Assembly (NCBI GenBank): GCA_032164245.1
Contig: JAVMKO010000021.1
Coordinates: forward strand, 13,460,285-13,524,284
Source of the DNA: Sternotherus odoratus
Taxonomy: Eukaryota > Chordata > Testudines > Kinosternidae
DNA: 64,000 bases
Direction: 5' to 3'
A model generated the notes under the pieces. It worked only from the letters and a program-made list of their open reading frames with translations, made no database searches and was not told the DNA's origin. Positions 46,012 to 56,062 of the stretch are shown here, piece after piece; position 1 is the stretch's first letter; the number at the start of each line of letters is the position of its first letter. The translations under genes and the position numbers were made by a program.

Positions 46012-46250
46012 CCCCCTAAAAAGTATTTATATAAACAAATTGCTGTATTTTAAACATGCAAATAAACAAATACATTGATTGGTGTGTCTGGCAGAGAGTC
46101 TCTCTCCCCCCAGTGCCTGAATTTTTAATCTCAGACTGAAAATCGACAGGGAATCTTCACTAACATGAATTAAAATCTCTGGCACATGGTCTAATGTGAA
46201 AGCTTTTTATGTTTAAATTAAATTCAAGTTTAAAGAAGAAAAGTCACCTG
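46012..46250. promoter_or_regulatory. possible conserved noncoding element
   Basis: TATTTATATAAACAAATTGC near 46025, ATGCAAATAAACAAATACAT near 46057 (octamer-like plus FOX-like) and TTTATGTTTAAATTAAATTC near 46206. Repeat-free apart from the adjacent MIR. Confidence 0.3.
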
Positions 46251-46974
46251 GCCAGATGACAAGCCACTGGTCTCACACAGGGGACCCCAAGGATCAATTC
46301 AGCCTGTCCGACGAAGGCTGGTAGAAGACACAATACTAAGCAGAGGATCCCATTGTTATAATTATTCACTGAAGGAGTGACCTGTGCAGTGCTGCCCCAA
46401 AGCGGGGACTGGAGATGATGATGCGGGTTCAGGATTCTCAAGGTTCTCTCATTGGACATGCAATATTTTGGCCCCAATTCCAACCTCCTCGGTGGCCCCT
46501 TTGCACCGGTTACTACTGGCACAAGGGGCTGCACAGCTGGTGAGAGAACCACCTTGAGAAATGGCCTCACCCATCCTCCGATCAGAGCCTCAGCACTGCA
46601 GCACACCCGGGGTGCTGCCCACCCCTAACCCTAACAGGTACCAGTGTCTGCGCCACACCTGGGGATCTCCACAATTTGGAAGGTGTAAAGTAGCAGGAAG
46701 TGCCCCTGGCCACCTCCTCTATTCCCAGTCCCTGCGCTGACTTCCGCCCTCCCAAGACCAAAAACTGAAGTCTGAGGAGCTCACCGCTGAGGAAAGTGCC
46801 AGCACACATCACAATCAGAGTTGTGTCTCCCTGTAATATCCCAGCACAAAAGCTCCAAGTCCTGACTAAAAGCCCAGCCGTAATGGAGTAATATATTAGA
46901 TCTATGCAGCCTCCGTAGGATCGTAACAAACATGCAGTGTGGTAGAGATAGATCATGGGGATCTAACTAGAAAT
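46251..46974. other. unique sequence, no gene seen
   Basis: Two CCCTAA copies at about 46623-46634 are telomere-like but too few to matter. A 124-codon minus frame at 46582-46956 has no resemblance to a known family. Confidence 0.5.
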
Positions 46975-47215
46975 GTAAATGCTCTGGAGCTTTTAATTAA
47001 GTCACCTTCTAATTAAGTGTCTCAAATAGGATTTAATTGGGATATAACAGAACACACTATGTTAGTTAAATACCAAGGGATTATTAAGAGCATATTTTTA
47101 AGGTTTTATAGCCCTGCGTCTAGTATGCAGTTGTTCAAGCTCAATAAATACCCTTGAAAATCAAAATTAAACATGCAGTTAAGTATAGTTAAGGCACTTG
47201 ATTCTCAAAATGCCT
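46975..47215. promoter_or_regulatory. candidate conserved noncoding element rich in NKX/homeodomain sites
   Basis: TTTTAATTAAGTCACC near 46991 and TTCTAATTAAGTGTCTC at 47007-47023 are near-duplicates. AGTTAAGTATAGTTAAGG at 47177-47194 is followed by CACTTGA at 47195-47201, an NKX2-type core. TTAAG or AAGTG words recur at least five times in 240 bp. Confidence 0.4.
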
Positions 47216-47319
47216 GTAGTCAAAGCATCTTGGGGCATAAACTCAGTGTCTCACTAGTTTAACAGGTGGCTATTGAAGGTAGTTGTATGGCCTCAGTCAC
47301 CATAGGAGCTGAGCCCCTC

Positions 47320-47740
47320 ACAATGTTTAACACATTTATTCTCCCACCACCCCGTCTGCTAGTACAGTGCCACTATCCCCATTACACAGACAAGAAAGTA
47401 AAGACCGAGGGTACATCTCCAAAGCCTGCAGCAGCAAGCCTCTCAGCTCAGGTCCATGGGCTCTAGCTTTCAGGGCGCATAAGGCAGCATGGGCTGGAGC
47501 CTAGAGAGGGGTACACATCCGAGCCCCCCCAGCTCCAGCCCACGCCACAGCTTAAAAGCACTGTCTACACAGCTATTTTTAGCAGTCGCATGAGCCCAAG
47601 TCTGTTGACCTGGGCTGGCAGACTCCCTGCCACGGGGTGCCACATGCTGTGTAGATGCACTGAGAGAGATTAAGTGACTTGCCTAAGGTCCCAGGGAACC
47701 TGTGGCAGAGCTGGGAATGGAATCCAGGAAAGGTGGGAAA
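47320..47740 (-). mobile_element. MIR SINE, reverse, split by a fold-back element
   Basis: GTGCCACTATCCCCATTACA and CAGACAAGAAAGTAAAGACC lead to the insertion at 47409. It resumes with GAGAGAGATTAAGTGACTTG, CCTAAGGTCCCAGGGAACCT and GGCAGAGCTGGGAATGGAAT. The two halves join into one normal MIR order. Confidence 0.85.
47409..47660. mobile_element. fold-back DNA transposon inserted in the MIR
   Basis: Left end GGGTACATCTCCAAAGC; right end GCTGTGTAGATGCAC, reverse complement GTGCATCTACACAGC. G/C-rich complementary arms lie inside (GAGCCCCCCCAGCTCCAGCC and GGGCTGGAGCCTAGAGAGGG), with GTCTACACAGC in the centre. It belongs to the same broad family as the element at 13980-14178. Confidence 0.75.
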
Positions 47741-48170
47741 GTACTTTTAAGGAAAGCGAGAGGTACAAAGCAGAGACAACAGTAACAAATTGTAACATTC
47801 CTCTGACAGAAAACTCCATTGACTAATTCACCCTATGCTGGCATTAGCTATTGATACACCAGTGGCCCAGAATTCCTCCCAGATTTAATGAACACTTAGA
47901 AGCGTTTTGTCTCTTGCACTCAGCAAAGCACAAGGCAGGAGCCCGCGACCCCAGGAAGGGCAGGGATTAGCTGAGCTGCCATCAGGGTCTGGACCTCCAG
48001 AAAGGCAGCTCTCGCCTGCATCTTAGCTGGGAGGGGTTTTGCAAGGTGGCCCTTGGAGAACAACAAGCCAAATGGAGGCTGGTAACCATGACAATGAATA
48101 ATTTAGGAACCACTTAACCTTTCTGTTAAGGTCGATCTGAGCTGCCTGTTGTTTATTGAAACCCTGGTCT
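47741..48170. promoter_or_regulatory. possible regulatory block with RFX-like site
   Basis: GGTAACCATGACAATG at 48081-48096 matches the RFX X-box GTNRCC-N2-RGYAAC at 10 of 12 defined positions, followed by AATAATTTAGG. The flanks 47770-47960 are repeat-free and moderately A/T-rich. Confidence 0.28.
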
Positions 48171-48832
48171 TATTCCAAAGAGCGATCGTCCTGCCCTGGA
48201 AACCCCGCACCCCCACTGATGGCTTACGGCTGGCTGCGTTTGCTACCCAGAGACCTAGGTCTCCAGCAAAGGCAGGGGCAAGCCAATGGGGAAGATTTTG
48301 ATACGTGCCCTTCTGAGTCCAGCTGCTCGCAGTCCATGAAGGAAAGAACATGTGCAGGACAGCTCATTCGGCTCAAATGGACATGTGCCCCCTAGTCCCG
48401 TTCAGGGCAGGGAGACCAAACTATGCTCTCTCTTTACAGCTGTGCTAGGTGAAAGTCACTGGCAGGGAGGGGCAGTTTGCCGAGATTACAGAACGAGGGC
48501 TGATCCCTACTCATGGAACAGGGAGCACCCTGGAAGTGATGCCCCCACGAGCCTCTCCCACTCCACCCACCCCTACTCCTGTGCCATGCGAGCTGGACGG
48601 GGTGGAATCAGGAATCGCTGTGCGCATGCATGTTCTAGAGGAAGTCTGGATGGAGATTCCCAATCAGACAGGGGGAAAGAAACACCTGTGACAGGCGGCA
48701 GAGCTGTGATAAAGGGAACGATCTCCCAAGGCTCCCAAGTCCTCACCGCCCATCACTTGATGCAATTCACGCACCATCTTCCAGGGTTGAGCCGCATAGT
48801 GCATGTAACTTGATACTCACTGCATGCACCCA
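48171..48832. other. unique sequence, no gene seen
   Basis: Open frames of 153 and 80 codons overlap on the + strand (48352-48813, 48449-48691), but neither resembles a family and codon use looks random. Confidence 0.5.
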
Positions 48833-48882
48833 ACAATCGGGACTGTCCCTATAAAATCAGGACACCGGGTCACCCGAGGTTA
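48833..48882. mobile_element. end fragment of a GGGTGACC-type MITE
   Basis: AATCGGGACTGTCCCTATAA, then AATCAGGACACCGGGTCACC matches the terminal part of a common reptile hAT-like MITE whose ends read TAGGGTGACCA. Only one end is present. Confidence 0.65.
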
Positions 48883-49864
48883 GTCTAGCATGAGCTGGGC
48901 TGGGTCAATGGGGCTGGAACAGACTCACTTCCTCTGTGGATACCGGTGCCATAATGCGCACACTGCCCAGGGAGCTGCAGTCCCAGGAGCATGCACTGAT
49001 AGAGCCTCTGAGGTGGGCCTGTGTAGAGTTGACGCCATGGAACTGGAAGAATCCATTCCAAGGATCAAGGCAACGCAAGGGAGAAAATGCAAATCGTTTT
49101 CCGTTTCTGCTGGGAGGGAAAGCAGAGACTAAAAGCCTTTAAATTCTAGCACATGCATCTCTCTGACTCCTCCTAAAGGGTACTGCCCATCATTTACATG
49201 CACTCTCTCCTGTATGAAAAGATCCACAGGTAATTTCAAAGGGCATTCTATTATTAACTTATATTTGTCTGTGACATGCATAATTATCTCTGGGAGGCTG
49301 CCACCACGTCGCACCTCTACAAACAATTTAACGGAAAATTCAATTTGCAGAAATACAGGAAATGTGACATTTCGGGGAAAGCTCACCCTGAGCTGTTTTG
49401 CTTGCCAGACTCGCTCCCATCACGGCTGAGAAGGAAGCGCCTGAGGTGGTCAGCTAAAAGGGAAAGATCAGGAGAAGCGAGCTGATCTTAGAATCCAGGG
49501 CTGCTTCGGGCAGCCTTTCACACACTTTCTCTTCTTTGCAAAATCACATGCAAGCTGGCAGCAAGAGCCACAGGTTTCTGGGGGCAGCTTTTAGCGTGGC
49601 AGGCCCCAGCAGAGTGAGGGCTCATGAGGAAGGGTCAGGCCCTCCAAAAGCAGTTCTGTGTAACCAGAAGTGATGTAAAGCATGCGGGACACAATCCCAA
49701 CCCATGGGCTCCACTTCCGGACACATCCTATTCTTGTCTTATTAGAGTCCAATCCCCATCGCTTTAGTCTGCCAGCTCCCACAAACTCCTCCAATGCTGT
49801 GTCTCTGCCCTGGACACTGAGCCTGTGTTCTCGCTAGATAAGCAGACTCCATTATTGACGTTCC
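48883..49864. other. unique sequence; open minus frame at 49129-49386
   Basis: The minus strand at 49129-49386 is open for 85 codons and translates to a stretch of alternating hydrophobic and polar residues (FSVKLFVEVRRGGSLPEIIM, then HVTDKYKLIIECPLKLPVDL). This is more protein-like than other frames here, but there is no clear splice acceptor and no recognised domain. The DNA is also A/T-rich enough to be a conserved noncoding element. Confidence 0.4.
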
Positions 49865-50112
49865 TATTATTATTTATTTGTATTACAGCAACATCTCAAG
49901 CCCTTCTTATGCTCTGCACTGTTCAGTCACATAGTAAGAGACCGTTCCTGCCCCAGACCTCTTAGTCTAAGTAGATCAGACAGACAAAGGGTAGGCAGAG
50001 TACAGTATAAGGTTGTTATGCCTGCAGTATGGATGGAAAAAGACAGACCAGGGGACTTGCCCAGGGCCACATGGGGATTCTGATGTAGACCTGGAACTTG
50101 AATGAGATCACT
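49865..50112 (-). mobile_element. MIR/L2-tail SINE, reverse
   Basis: ATTATTTATTTGTATTACAG, TGAGAGACC-like CCGTTCCTGCCCCAGACCTC, TAGTCTAAGTAGATCAGACA, ACAGACCAGGGGACTTGCCC and AGGGCCACATGGGGATTCTG follow the reverse order. It runs directly into the CR1 piece. Confidence 0.75.
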
Positions 50113-50400
50113 TGTTGAGCCCAATGATCTAGCCAGCTTTCTATCCACCTTATAGTCCGTTCATCCAGCCCATACTTCCTTAGCTTGCTGGCAAGAATAT
50201 TGTGAGAGACTGTATCAAAAGCTTTGCTAAAGTCAAGGAATAACACCTCCACTGCTTTCCCCTCATGCACAGAGCCAGTTATCTCATCAGAGAAGGCAAT
50301 TAGGTTAGTCAGGCATGACTTGCCCTTGGTGAATCCATGCTGACTGTTCCTGATCACTTTCCTGTCTTCCAGAGTGCCACGGCCCAGCCATTCAGTCAAA
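50113..50400 (-). mobile_element. CR1 LINE reverse-transcriptase fragment
   Basis: The minus strand encodes NSQHGFTKGKSCLTNLIAFS, DEITGSVHEGKAVEVLFLDF and SKAFDTVSHNILASKLRKYG. The QHGF-x-KG-x-SC and LDFSKAFDTV motifs are diagnostic of the CR1 reverse transcriptase, just before the catalytic YADD block, which is not present. Both ends are truncated and the 3' side abuts a MIR. It is a dead fragment. Confidence 0.95.
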
Positions 50401-50789
50401 TGCATCATCCAACAGAGAAGTGCAAAAATGGGAGACTTTTAGGTTCCATCTTGAGCTGACAAGAAAACAGCGCCACGTCTTATGGTAGCATTCAAAAGCC
50501 AGCCAGAGAAAAAGCCATCGCTGGACTTTCCAAAGTTCCTTCTACTCCTTCATTAAAAAAATTAATCAGCCCAGCTCAGTTGCATTATTTGGCAAGTAGT
50601 GCTTGTAAAGACACTCAGAAATCTGACTCTGCAGTATGCAGTTATGCTGTAAAATTAATGAGAGAGTGTTTAGGAACATGAGTGAACAGTGTTCTCCATT
50701 AGAGTCCGTACGCAGCAGTTATTGCTGCCCAAGGAAAAACTGCACACACGCCCCCCCCCCCACGATGATCCCTTTGCAATGAGTCATTG
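50401..50789. other. unique sequence with a C11 run
   Basis: C11 at 50751-50761. No gene or repeat family was recognised. Confidence 0.5.
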
Positions 50790-51330
50790 CTACTGTCCAG
50801 TTTTTGTCAATGAAAGCCCAGAGGTTAACCCTTTAACATACTGATTGTTCTCAATGATAATGACTGATTTCGAAGTAATTATTGCTATTATAAATTGAAT
50901 GTAATGGTATAGATCAGCCACAAAAATGTAAAAAAACCTCTCAAGTAGCATGGGCTGTGGAGGAAAAATCATTAGTTCCCTTGTGAGTTTACAAGCAATT
51001 TGCAACCAATAAAAATGCAAAACCACATTTTGTTGGGTAATAATCATAAATAATCCTTGGGCAAGAAATTTTTCCAAGACTCACAAGTCCACTCCCTCGA
51101 TGGCAAGGTTTATTACCCTGGTTTCTCAGTGTTTCCTTTCAAAATGCAGCTGTCGTAACAATTTATGAATTACAGTCCTGTTGCCATAAACATTCATTAT
51201 TCATATGGAAATAGGTTTCCCACCAACACTCGCAAGGCACAAAAAGCCATCTAGCCACACAAAGTGACCTTAATAATAATGCGGTCAAAAATATATATCT
51301 CAAAGCAGTGGACAAACACTAAATATAGAT
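50790..51330. promoter_or_regulatory. strong candidate conserved noncoding element
   Basis: 540 bp without recognised repeats. Sites include GAAGTAATTATTGC near 50872, TAATCATAAATAATCC at 51041-51056 (TAATCC, OTX/PITX-type), E-box CAGCTG at 51147-51152, CAATTTATGAATTACAG at about 51159-51175, and CATTCATTATTCATATGGAA at about 51191-51210 (POU/SOX-like). Motif density and the clean lack of repeats make it one of the two best enhancer candidates in the window. Confidence 0.45.
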
Positions 51331-52049
51331 GGTCAAACTGTTGGGGGGAGGGGAAACAACCCAAGCCAAATCTATCTGAGAGGCAGGTAGGTGTAGTTTA
51401 TGCTGGGTAGCCAATATGGCATTGTTTTAAAATGATCAGTAGCCTCGTCCAAACTGAAGTGACCTTTTGAGTTCTTTAAAATACAAGGAAACCTACTAAC
51501 TGCTTTGCTTCCCAACACAGCTACAGAGCGATACACAGAAAAGCCAGAGGGAAGGAGGCACCTGAGGACAGACATTTTAGTGGCTTTGGTGAGAATTAAT
51601 TTGTTTAAAAATAGCAAAAATCTCTGGCCATTTCAGGCATGATGGCAACTCTGCCATGCATGTGTGCAAAGGACTGCTGCTCTCAACAAACAACACTGGC
51701 CTCTTGCAACTCACAGCAAGGTCAAAATGAAAGCTGTATTGGTGAGGAATTTTACAACTGAAAACTGGCCAAATAAAACTTTGCTATAGTGCTAGCCCAG
51801 CCCACCAGCCTGCCTGTCCACCCTACTGAGTCACTCCTGTCTGTTACAGAACATCTTGTCTAATTCCTGTTCTTTACCTTCAGGGCCAGAGCCCTGGAGG
51901 GTTCCCACAGATAAAACTCCCACTGAAGAGATGTGAGTTTCCCCTGAGCAGTGCAGGGTTTCAGTTGGCCTGCTTGCTAAATATGTCTAATAATAGTAAA
52001 TGGATTTTTCTCACCCATCTCCATTTCTAAGAGTGAGATTTGTCCTACT
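51331..52049. other. unique sequence, no gene seen
   Basis: An 81-codon minus frame at 51372-51617 is unrecognised. No repeat was recognised. Confidence 0.5.
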
Positions 52050-52129
52050 TAGAGTCGGTTGAAAAAATTTGTGAATTATTTTGGAAACTGTTCACAAAAA
52101 TGGCTTTGCTGTTTTTCAACCAGCTAGAG
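52050..52129. mobile_element. 80-bp MITE of the GGTTGAAAAA family
   Basis: Ends TAGAGTCGGTTGAAAAA and TTTTTCAACCAGCTAGAGC form an inverted repeat with GGTTGAAAAA perfect. The body is A/T-rich. It is a clean short copy of the family seen at 19.0 kb and 35.3 kb. Confidence 0.7.
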
Positions 52130-52507
52130 CAGTCACGGGCTTTTTTTGAAAATTTAGAATTTCAGGACATTTCTTGTGAAACTTTTTCCTGCAATTTCTA
52201 AAAAGCCTACTTTTCTCCCATATATTATATGCTGTGCCCCAGGAACTACATCTCAACATTAAACAGGCTGTATGTTTAGATGCCAGAATAACAGGCACTT
52301 CAGTGCCAAGGATAGATACAGTGATAGATAATTTAATACATGTACGGAATGGGGCCAAAATGGATACATGGTGCCTTGTTTAGAGTTGGGGCCTGTTTAC
52401 ATTAGGGAACTTTTCATTGATGTACTTATACTGATGCATTATATGGCCACAAACCATTAATGAAGGTGCATGCGGATTTATCCAAAAGCCTTGTTAATTA
52501 TCCTTTC

Positions 52508-52590
52508 TGCACTGGTGCAACACACTCTAGTAAGTTACCCACTTTGCACTAGTGCAGCACACTCTAGTAAATTACTGATTTTGCACTAGA
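52508..52590 (+). repeat. 37-bp tandem repeat, 2.2 copies
   Basis: TGCACT starts at 52508, 52545 and 52582. The units share CACACTCTAGTAA and GTGCA and differ at several positions, so the duplication is older than the 31-bp repeat at 17.1 kb. The flanks (TGTTTACATTAGGGAAC at about 52394) suggest it lies within an old MITE. Confidence 0.8.
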
Positions 52591-53479
52591 ACCACACTCC
52601 CATGTTAGGGGTTTGGACTGGTGTCACTCCACCAAGGGGGGGACAGCAGATAAGCCCTTTTTCCTTCAGATTCCAATCAAGCGTCATACCAGATAATTCA
52701 CTTGGGTAAAAGGGCTGGCTGTTCCCAACTCACCCCAGCCCCTGCAACCAGGGCCAGGCACAGTGACAGTCCTTAGCATCAGAGGTCATGAAAACTGAAG
52801 GTCATTGCCAGGGAAACTGGAGGATTGTCATTTGCTACTGTCCATGGTGCTGACCAGACCTACTGCTTACCCAAACCAGCACTCTAGTGTACGGGTAGTG
52901 CATGATTAGAACCATTGCTGTAAGGATTACTGTGCTTTGTATTAGTGATCTCCTGAAGAAAAATGATCTCATACACCTTGCACTGTCATCTCCAGTCTTT
53001 GCACTCGCACCATTGATAACTGATATTGCAGTTATTAGCCCCGTTCTTGTCCATGTTAGTTGCTTGTCTCAGAAAATAGTAATACTGTATCAACATGGCT
53101 ACTTTAAGCCTATTCTATTTGCCCTACTTCCATGAACACAAATCTTGACCAGCTGCTAAGAAAGCAAATGGATCCAATTTATTCCTTCAACAGGAAAAAG
53201 GAGAGATTGTCCAAGACTTAAGCTGTATTAATTTCTTCTCTCCACTTTTGAGGCGTGAGGCTGATGAATAGAGTTTGGGTAATTTGCAAAATGAGGATTT
53301 GAATGGATGGCGTTCGGGGAATTATAGTGGAAGCAAAGTGAGGCTAATATTTAAGCAAGACTAGATGGCAAACCACATCTGCCAAGACTTAAATCCCAGC
53401 AACTGTCACGTAGCTTTCCTATGGCTCATTTGTGTGGCTCAGCTGATGTCTCAAGCAGGAAGGGGAAAAGGTGTCAGAT
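52591..53479. other. unique sequence, no gene seen
   Basis: No exon or repeat was recognised. The longest + frame here (77 codons, 52902-53135) is unremarkable. Confidence 0.5.
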
Positions 53480-53960
53480 TCTTGGAGAAAGAGAGAGAGA
53501 AATTTAATTAGGTTAGATTTCCCTCCAAAAAGTACTAAAATTAAATGTGAATTCATAATGCAAAGCATTATGGATGATGGCATGCAAATTAGGTTGGGTT
53601 AGAGATTTTAGTATGCCATTGCTCTCCCTCTAATTGGGAGAAATAGATCCAGCCCCAGAAGCCTCGGCACTCAAAATGTAAAACAGTATTGCAGAAAAGA
53701 AAGTATTTCAAGTTCCTCTGCTCCAAACTCAACTAACCAAAATTATATTAATATTTTAAAAACAAAACAAATACTGGGCTTATTTTAACTAATCATTAAC
53801 CAAACAGGATATAAATTAATGGGCATGTGTACAAAACCAATGTTGCCTAATGAGAAACATCATTGGGAAGGAATTCCCGGGAGGCCAGAGGAATGCTGAG
53901 ATGACAGGTTCTGTTTGGGATTTTTATTTATAATTCCCCTTAATTTAAAGGCAAGTGAGA
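53480..53960. promoter_or_regulatory. strong candidate conserved noncoding element
   Basis: Repeat-free, sharply A/T-rich. Contains a perfect octamer ATGCAAAT at 53582-53589, an 8-bp palindrome CATAATGC/GCATTATG (53554-53561 and 53565-53572, 3-bp spacer), TTTAATTAGGTTAGATT near 53501, AATTATATTAATATTTTAAA near 53741, and TAACTAATCATTAACCAAAC near 53786. One of the two best enhancer candidates; inference until aligned. Confidence 0.45.
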
Positions 53961-54682
53961 TCTGACAGTTCATCAACTACATCTTCACCTGAGATCCTAA
54001 TCCCCTGTTTGGATCACATTCATCCCAAGCAGAGGGCCAGCAAAAACCTCAATTTGGGTGTTTACATGGTGCTAAAGAGGTTCAAAAGTTTGGTTGCTAG
54101 CCCCCTGCCCAGGGGTGAATTTTACCTTTCTGAGAGACATGATGGTCCTTTCCATTGCAATGAACTACAAAGTCAGAAGCAGAGGATTCAGCCTCAGGTG
54201 AGGGATAAGCACCAAAATACTAAAAGAAACAAAACATCCTATTTCCATTCACATATTTATGGGCTAAAACTTGGAGCCTTCCTCAAGCAAAATACCCACT
54301 GACCTCATTTGGAGTTTTGTCAAACGAAGCGCTGCAGGATTTGGTCTTACAGAAATAAATTATGTTGGAAGGGAAATACAGAAAATATGGTGGAGGGAAT
54401 TAAAATGGGCTCTACTTTCCCTATGAGGCACGAATGGGTCTTTGAGATATCAAGTGCCACTAGCAGTATGTGTGTGCATGCAAAGGAGACTGAGGGATAG
54501 CATATGCAGCCAACACATAATTCATAAATCTTCAAAGCTTCTAAGAACAGGGAATGTCTTTAACAGATTTGAGTAGGAAAAGTGAAACATGTTGCAGCCC
54601 GTAGAGATCAGATTTGACTTGCATTTAAATACATCACAGCCATACAATGGCTTTAAAGGGTATCTCATAGCTGGGGGAGAGG
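53961..54682. other. unique sequence, no gene seen
   Basis: A 115-codon + frame at 53955-54302 is unrecognised. No repeats were recognised. Confidence 0.5.
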
Positions 54683-54815
54683 GGTTTGAATTATTATTTT
54701 GATTTGTATTGTGGTAGTTCCTGGGCGCCCCAGGCATAGACCAAGGTGCCATTGTGCTAGATGCTCTACAGACACAAAACACAGAGAGGGTCCCTGCCCC
54801 AAGGAGCTTACATGA
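54683..54815 (-). mobile_element. MIR/L2-tail repeat, reverse
   Basis: GAATTATTATTTTGATTTGT, TGTGGTAGTTCCTGGGCGCC, CCATTGTGCTAGATGCTCTA and GTCCCTGCCCCAAGGAGCTT. A clean copy of the tail part only. Confidence 0.85.
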
Positions 54816-55737
54816 TACCAGCTGGCTGGAGCCCACAAAGGGGCTGAAGGAAGTGTTGGTGGTGACTAGAGAGATGTTCTCTCCTCCCCGTCCACCATAC
54901 CACGGGGGCAGTGTCTTCGCCAGGTGCTAGGAGGCTCTGTAAAGTCCTTTGGATTAATCATAACTTGGAGGCATTGCCCACTTGGGCTCATTAAATCCAC
55001 CTAGCTTGATTGCAAGCACTTGGAAGCAGAATTCATTCAGGTCCCACACGAGGGCAATTTTCTTGCAAGGGTTTCTAAACCAACTCTAGGCTCAAGCCCA
55101 GCTGATGTCAGATGCTTGTGTGTCCTCATGCACTGCTTCCACCACGCTGGCTGTCTCCAGTCTCCGGCTGCTGCTTGGATTTAGAACCAGCCATCTTACC
55201 CTTCCCATCAATGGGCTTGTTTTTGAAGCCTATGCAGGGGAAAGGAGAAGCACTCAAACCTTTACCAAGCCTTGGGTTGGCCATTGTTCCCCCATTGATT
55301 ATATTATTGCCCAATGTAGTGTCCTGCAGCCCTGACAGGAGTGTGAGTGTGGGGGCATTAGAGCAATGAACACACACATCTGTGCTAGCCGGCAGGGTTC
55401 CAGAAGACTCTCATTTTCTCCCTGAGTCCCTGGTGCATGGATCTCGGTTTGCTGGAAGGGGTTATGTCCTGGGTATGTTTGCACAAGGGTTGGGGAGATA
55501 CTCAGGAAATAGTATATATAGTATTTTCCCTCCTTAACAGACATAAAATGGGATTCATGGACTGGCATCCTCTACTGCATGTGCGTAGTCTTTTCAGAAA
55601 TGAGTCTTTGTCAGTAACACTCCTGAGCAAATGGGTTCTGAACTTTGCCCCTGAAATCACCTCGCCATCCTCAGGCCCAGAGTTTAACAAATCATCCGAC
55701 CCATCTGACCCACTAAGGACGGAAGAGAGGAATAATG
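54816..55737. other. unique sequence, no gene seen
   Basis: Open frames of 76-115 codons on both strands have no domain resemblance. Confidence 0.5.
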
Positions 55738-55960
55738 GCCCAGCAATTAGAGTGCTAGTCTGGGCCATGGCAGCCCTGGTTTAAATTCCCTGCTCTGCCC
55801 CAGACGTCTGTCCCAAATCTGCCCCAGACTTCTGTCCCAAATCTGTCCCAAAGCCTCACGGTGCCTCAATTCCCCCATCTGTACAATGGGATCGCAACAC
55901 AGCCCTGCTTCAGAAGGGGTGGTGAGGATAAACATGCTAAAGATTGTGAGGTGTTCAGTT
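55738..55960 (+). mobile_element. MIR SINE, forward, with an internal duplication
   Basis: GGCCCAGCAATTAGAGTGCT, AGTCTGGGCCATGGCAGCCC, TGGTTTAAATTCCCTGCTCT (tRNA-derived boxes), then GCCTCAATTCCCCCATCTGT, ACAATGGGATCGCAACACAG and AGAAGGGGTGGTGAGGATAA. The middle holds a 24-bp tandem repeat not normal for MIR. Confidence 0.85.
55797..55851 (+). repeat. 24-bp tandem duplication in the MIR
   Basis: GCCCCAGACGTCTGTCCCAA unit starting at 55797 recurs at 55821 with one substitution, and GTCCCAAA begins a third partial copy. It lies where MIR normally has the 'gaccttgggcaagtc' segment. Confidence 0.9.
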
Positions 55961-56009
55961 ACTATAGTGACGGAGGCCTTTTGAATACCTGAGATAGGTG
56001 GATGGCATC

Positions 56010-56062
56010 CTGCCCCCGTTGAAGTCAATGGGAGTTTTGACAATTGGCCAGGATTTCCCCTG
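56010..56062. mobile_element. hairpin MITE fragment
   Basis: GCCCCCGTTGAAGTCAATGG then GAGTTTTGACAATTGGCCAG is a familiar piece of a reptile fold-back repeat. Too short to define ends. Confidence 0.5.

Noticed and set aside
46621..46636. telomere-like CCCTAA copies
   Set aside because: Only two units, which is expected by chance.
48352..48813. 153-codon + strand frame
   Set aside because: No domain-like patterning; another + frame overlaps it and neither resembles a known family.
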